Shown piece after piece: positions 59,325-64,000 of a stretch of 64,000 bases of DNA. A program made the translations under genes and the position numbers. Below the pieces are notes generated by a model that was given only the letters and a program-made list of their open reading frames with translations, was not told the origin of the DNA and searched no databases. The stretch is from positions 35,255,262 to 35,319,261 of the forward strand of contig NC_091144.1 in NCBI RefSeq assembly GCF_041381155.1. The letters are read 5' to 3'. This stretch comes from Argopecten irradians. Taxonomy: Eukaryota > Mollusca > Bivalvia > Pectinida > Pectinidae. The first letter of the stretch is position 1, and every line of letters starts with the position of its first letter.

Positions 59325-59680
59325 AACCTTATTTACCAGGGATGACCCATCTGGTATCAGGTTATACTTTAAAAATATTGCAGGTAGACTACTACCATGC
59401 ATTTAGGGGTGACCTTATTTACCAGGGGCGGACCAATCTGGTATGAAGTCAATTTTCCTACCGGGGACCTTATTTACCGGGGGCGTCCCCACCGGTATCA
59501 GGTTAAGAATTTACCACGGACAATGTTATTTACCAGGGATAGCACCTCAGCCGGTATCAAGTTAAATCCTGTGGTTTAATTGATAGATCTTATATAAAGG
59601 TATAACTTTTATTTCAGGGACAACCTTATTTACCAGGGGTACAACTTCAATCAGTATTAAGTTTAAATCCTCTGAGCACC
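59325..59680 (+). repeat. Degenerate TACCAG...CTGGTA array, copy 2
   Basis: Virtually identical to 24760-25110. Confidence 0.75.
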
Positions 59681-60275
59681 TTTTCATTTCAGAAAATTAT
59701 TTTAATTGATCTATCAATGATCTGAATTGGGGGTAAAAATTGTTGTTTACAACCAGTTGTTTGTAATTTGTTGAGTAACTCCAAAACATATTAACATATG
59801 TTGATAAGTATCTTCAGAAAGCAAATTACAATAAAATATAATTAAAGGTATGTAATTAACAAAACAACATAAACTTTAGGAGTATCTTGGACAATAACAA
59901 GCAAGTGACTCTGTTCCAAGAATTATGAAATTGACCAGAGCCCAGCTACTACCTAGTATCTAATATTTCTGTCACATAAGGTTTGCCAAATCATAATTGA
60001 CTGTCTTGGTCATGTGACTAATCAGCCCAAGACTAACTAAGGACGCTGTTGAAGCAAGTGTCCTCTACTGATTGGTTAAAGGCTAGATCCCCTAAACTCT
60101 AATACCCTAGATACAGAGTGTATAGTCAAAAGGGAGATAATTCACGTTTACTACTTTCCGCATATTGGTTCTAACATTAGTTTATACGAATTTCCCGGAG
60201 TTCCGGAATTTGATTTGTTTTGTATATTATTGGAGTCTTAAATAGAAGAGTTCGAATGGACGCATGATATGTAGG

Positions 60276-60412
60276 GATTGGGTGTATTTTTCTAAATTTT
60301 ATAGCGGCTATGAATAGCAGAAGCTATCTACATTATACTCGTTCCTCGGAAGATATGTAGATAGCTTCTGCTATTCATAGCTGCTATGAAAATTAGAAGA
60401 AATACATTCAAT
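60276..60412. repeat. Inverted repeat (hairpin), copy 2
   Basis: Same as 25710-25846. The surrounding 59.7-61.4 kb contains no recognised gene. Confidence 0.85.
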
Positions 60413-61463
60413 CGATATATTCACATTAGAATAATCTATGAAAATAAAAATAATTGAAAGGTTTAAAATTATGACACCAACATACGACGAGAAACGAGAT
60501 TTATGGCACAGCTGGATGACGAAGTCGTTCCACAACGTCGCGTTTTTAAGCTTCCGCCTTCCGGTTGACCTTGTTTTGCAAATGACAAACTATAAACAAG
60601 AAATTTAGTTAAATAAGATTTGATTGACTCATTACAGTAAACCTTAGTTGATTCTATATCAAGAAACAACACATAAGATATTATGCATTGAAATATTGTA
60701 GGGGACTATTTTTTTATTTATATAAAACTGGCGCATTGTTTGAAATCAGCTGATCGATGCACGAGAATCGTTGTATTCATAGTGTATTCATGGTGTTTTC
60801 ATAGGCAAATGTTTGTTTTCGTCAGTTGGTTGATTCATAAAGAGACGAACCACTCAGAATGTAAATATATTTTTATGAATGCTCATCTAGGGGATCACAA
60901 GTCTGTACAAATATTTCGAATAGATGCGAAGAGAAAACGTATTAAAGTGATCGTCTGATAGATAACATGATAATTTTGCTGCATTGAAATCCCGTGTTTT
61001 GATCGCGATCAAATCTAGTTATATGTATAATTACAATTATGAAATGTTTAAATATATGTATTTTTCCATATTTTCTTTACAAATGATGTAACATTTTGCC
61101 TGTCATGCATTAATTCTGTTAAATATGTCTGACCTCTTGTTGCACACTATTTGGTGTGTCCGAGTGAATAAATAAAATCTTGAAATCTTTAATTAAGTAC
61201 GTTTGTGTCATGACTCATTTGATATATATATATATATTATTAAATATACATATTATATAACTTCATGGATTCAGAGAATTTATAATAACACTTACCAAAA
61301 TAAACAATAACCTATGCACTGTAATATATCATACATGGTAAATTTGCACTTTCTCAATATTACAGTATTTGGTTTAAAGTAAGTTTTGCTAACAGTAAAA
61401 AACATTGTATTTTATCAATGTGTATCAGGTATAGGAGACAAATTAATTATGATGCTAATATAT

Positions 61464-61834
61464 TTAAAGATGCTCCACCGCTGACAAATGGTATTTTTTC
61501 ACTATCAAAAACGGCATTATACGATTTAGTATTTTTCTTCAGTTACAAAAGTTACTTACTTTACACCATTACCGCCGTGGAAAAGTTTAAGCTTCTAATT
61601 TCACTTCAAGTTAAAAATATGAAAAAAAAAAAAAAAATAATTGCATCCCGAAAAAATTCCGTATCACTATATCCTATATGGAATGAAGCACTGATTGCGC
61701 TTGACCCAAAGGCAAAATGAATTATTTTATATTATTTTTTGTGTTAATTAGACTTATGCATACACGATTAAACATTAATTATTGTTCAAATGATGAATAT
61801 CATTTATCATCTGTCGGCGGTGGAGCATCTTTAA
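61464..61834. mobile_element. MITE-C, second locus, copy 2
   Basis: Counterpart of 26896-27265, with two more A bases in the internal poly-A run. Confidence 0.9.
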
Positions 61835-63680
61835 CTCAAAGTACTTGTATACATGAGTCCAATTTCGTCCATTTGTCATTGTTAGATGATTTCTGTAACT
61901 TTTTAATAACAAATTAAGAAATTGATATATATTGTTAAATTTTATAATTACAGGACTCATTTGCTAGTCATCTGAAGCAGATTCATAATTGTTGAAGACT
62001 GGAGATTATCAGGATTACTTTGGAAGCAGTGAAATGATTCTAAGGATGACTACCAGGCATATATTAAACTAGCTGCGACAACATGCATGTAGCTCTGGAC
62101 AACAGGCATGTTTCATAATGCCAATTAAGACACCAAAATACAAAAAAGTAAATCCAGTATATTTGCAACTTTTGCAAAAAAGTTGTCACCATTTGACATA
62201 CTGCCAATTGTTATCAATCTGTTGAGAGATAGAAGGTGTTTAAACTTTTAACTTCACAGACTGACTCACGTGTTAGTCTTTCTGTTTTGTTGTAAAATTC
62301 AAACAAACAAAAAAGAGTTTTCTTGGCTTGAATGAAACACACTATATATGTTCTGACAGACGGTCATTATCAGAACTACAATTCTGTCCCATTGACTGTA
62401 ATGTTGCAAAACATCAAGTGATAACAATTAGCGAGTGTCTAGTAACTTTGCATTTAGATATATATATAGAAATATCCTACATTTATAATATAAACTGATA
62501 ATTTATTTACCCATCATCACGCCTGAATTATCATTACTACAATGTATATTTCAATGATTCACATCTGTGACACGGCCATATAAGTACATTGTATATGGAA
62601 TGACATTCATTTATTTGCTACAACAGAAACATATTAAACAGTTTGACTTGTTGGCTTTGTGCAGTGTGTTCACCAAAATGACACACAAATTTTAACACTT
62701 CTAGTGACATAGCCCATTGGTTGTTCTCATTAGTTGATGCCTCTATCAAATGTTTTTACAACTGTTTCTGATCTTGTTACCAAAACATGTATAAACAGTT
62801 GTAAGTAATGTGACGTTAACAACAAGTTGCCAATAATGTGTGATTACATGTACGTTAATTTCATATCCTTAACATAATTAAATCTAAAAAAAACCACTTT
62901 ACAACATAACAAACAAAGTATTTATTTTAGTACATAAACATAAAAACCCATCATTGATTTACACGGTCAAGGGGAGTAACTTGTACATGACAATTTCAAA
63001 ATTGACTAGGGTACACGAAATTTGGCAGTCCGGAAATTTTGTAATATGTACGGTATAGGCTGGGAACGAATGTGTCCAGATTATCCAGGGTCCAATGTAC
63101 ATGTCAATGTATACAAATAACACTGATTTTGAGAATGGTTGTTTTAATATGCTGTTAAGAATTCTCAGTGTCCATTTTATGCCTTATATAGAGACAGTAT
63201 CATACTGAATCTGACTTTGATATGACTTTTCTTCAATATTGTAGCAAAGTATCAAGAACTGCTCATTACTTACTAATATGCCTGAATACATTGTTTGTAT
63301 TAAAGTATTTTTGAATAAACATAATTCAAAACAATTCAGTTTTGTTTTTGATGCAGTAACCAATTCTTTAAATGAACATTTGACACTTAGTTTTTGTCAT
63401 TTCATTTCTTCTATTGATAATTATCTAAATAATTGCCTTTTGCCCTTTCCTCCTGTAATAGATATGCACCACATAGTTCATCGAAAAAAAAATACTTGTA
63501 TATTATATGCATTGCACATAGTTTCTTATAAATGAGGTCTGTAAACAACATTTGCAGCATAAGCCATAAATTTTGTAAAATTGCCATCAAGGGATATCCA
63601 TGTGTCAGATTATACTTTCTTCTTAATGGAGTCATAATGTTTCTCTTGTTGTCATTTTACTGCAGATTGTTATTAGCTGT
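61835..63680. other. Intergenic, no gene seen; dense small deletions after 62520
   Basis: Counterpart of 27266-29204. From about 62520 onward, many homopolymers are one base or more shorter than in copy 1 and single bases are missing every 10-20 nt. Confidence 0.6.
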
Positions 63681-63683
63681 AGG

Positions 63684-64000
63684 TCTCCATTAGGCCATGG
63701 GCTAGGAGGGTCCCACATGCACCTCCCCCCCCCAAACCTCCGAACCAATATTTTTCTGAACCCTTATGACCCACTGATCACAAATCCAAATGTTAACATT
63801 GCAAAAGTTGGGATGAACTTCCGGTTATGACGTCATCAAGATGGCCGCCATCTAGAATTTCACTAAAAATTGAAAAATAGTCATAACATTAATATTTTTC
63901 AACCGAAGTAGACAAATGAGGTACCAAAATGACCACAATAGAACAACAAATACATATCAGGGCCAAAAAATCCAATATACGTTGTGATTTCTACGCAGGA
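63684..64000. mobile_element. Left arm of the foldback-like element, copy 2, cut by window end
   Basis: Starts TAGGCCATGGGCTAGGAGGG and follows 29205 onward, including the ETS/CRE/YY1 cluster at about 63817-63855. Confidence 0.85.

Larger units (their letters stand above)
42019..64000 (+). repeat. Large direct duplication, copy 2 (cut by window end)
   Basis: Matches 12104-29560 in order and orientation. It differs by the 5.66-kb transposon at 42500-48161, loss of about 220 bp of the palindromic repeat at that spot, absence of the two copy-1 SINE insertions, and scattered indels. From about 62520 to the end, single-base contractions become dense. Confidence 0.9.

Noticed and set aside
1-64000. 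CRISPR array, LTR element or bacterial-type operon
   Set aside because: The tandem arrays have no unique spacers, no long direct terminal repeats with a primer-binding site were seen, and gene structure is eukaryotic.

Overview
This is eukaryotic nuclear DNA that looks molluscan, most likely from a bivalve. The basis is the mix of tRNA-derived SINEs with (CAAA)n tails, jockey/CR1-like and L1/Tx1-like LINE remains, many TIR elements and MITEs, GT-AG introns, and short interspersed repeats of kinds I associate with bivalve genomes. I cannot name the species. No bacterial operon, CRISPR array, LTR retrotransposon, retroviral or Polinton-like gene set was recognised. Most of the window is transposon remains; gene content is sparse.

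Layout. 1-12.1 kb: intergenic DNA with several MITEs, then three LINE remnants: L1/Tx1-like at 5.46-7.9 kb (minus), CR1/jockey-like at 8.94-11.66 kb (minus), and a small L1/Tx1 piece at 11.84-12.1 kb (plus). A possible small C2H2 zinc-finger gene lies between the first two. 12.1-29.6 kb: first copy of a large direct duplication. It carries an alpha-1,3-fucosyltransferase (GT10) gene on the minus strand, a decayed LINE, a second LINE 3' fragment, MITEs, SINEs and tandem arrays. 29.2-33.05 kb: a 3.8-kb foldback-like element with very long inverted arms, each arm holding two diverged units with a promoter-like ETS/CRE/YY1 motif group. 34.95-37.35 kb: a spliced gene for a Ulp1/SENP-type (C48) cysteine protease with a C-terminal zinc-ribbon-like tail. 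37.4-42 kb: palindromic repeats, hairpins and a 22-bp minisatellite. 42.0-64 kb: second copy of the duplication, with a 5.66-kb TTAA-flanked DNA transposon near its left edge. It runs off the right end of the window.

The two fucosyltransferase copies are the clearest host genes. Each appears broken by small indels, but at different places: copy 1 towards its N-terminal half, copy 2 near its C-terminus. Copy 1 carries two SINE-type insertions, both with target-site duplications and empty sites in copy 2, so the copies are distinct DNA molecules (two loci, or two haplotypes placed in tandem by assembly). The last 1.5 kb of copy 2 is unusually rich in single-base contractions, which suggests unpolished sequence.

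Three TIR families share a TTAA target and inner termini starting with AG, which fits a Kolobok-like origin (inference). Three other repeat families, unrelated in sequence, share one plan: a short terminal palindrome followed by two diverged tandem units.
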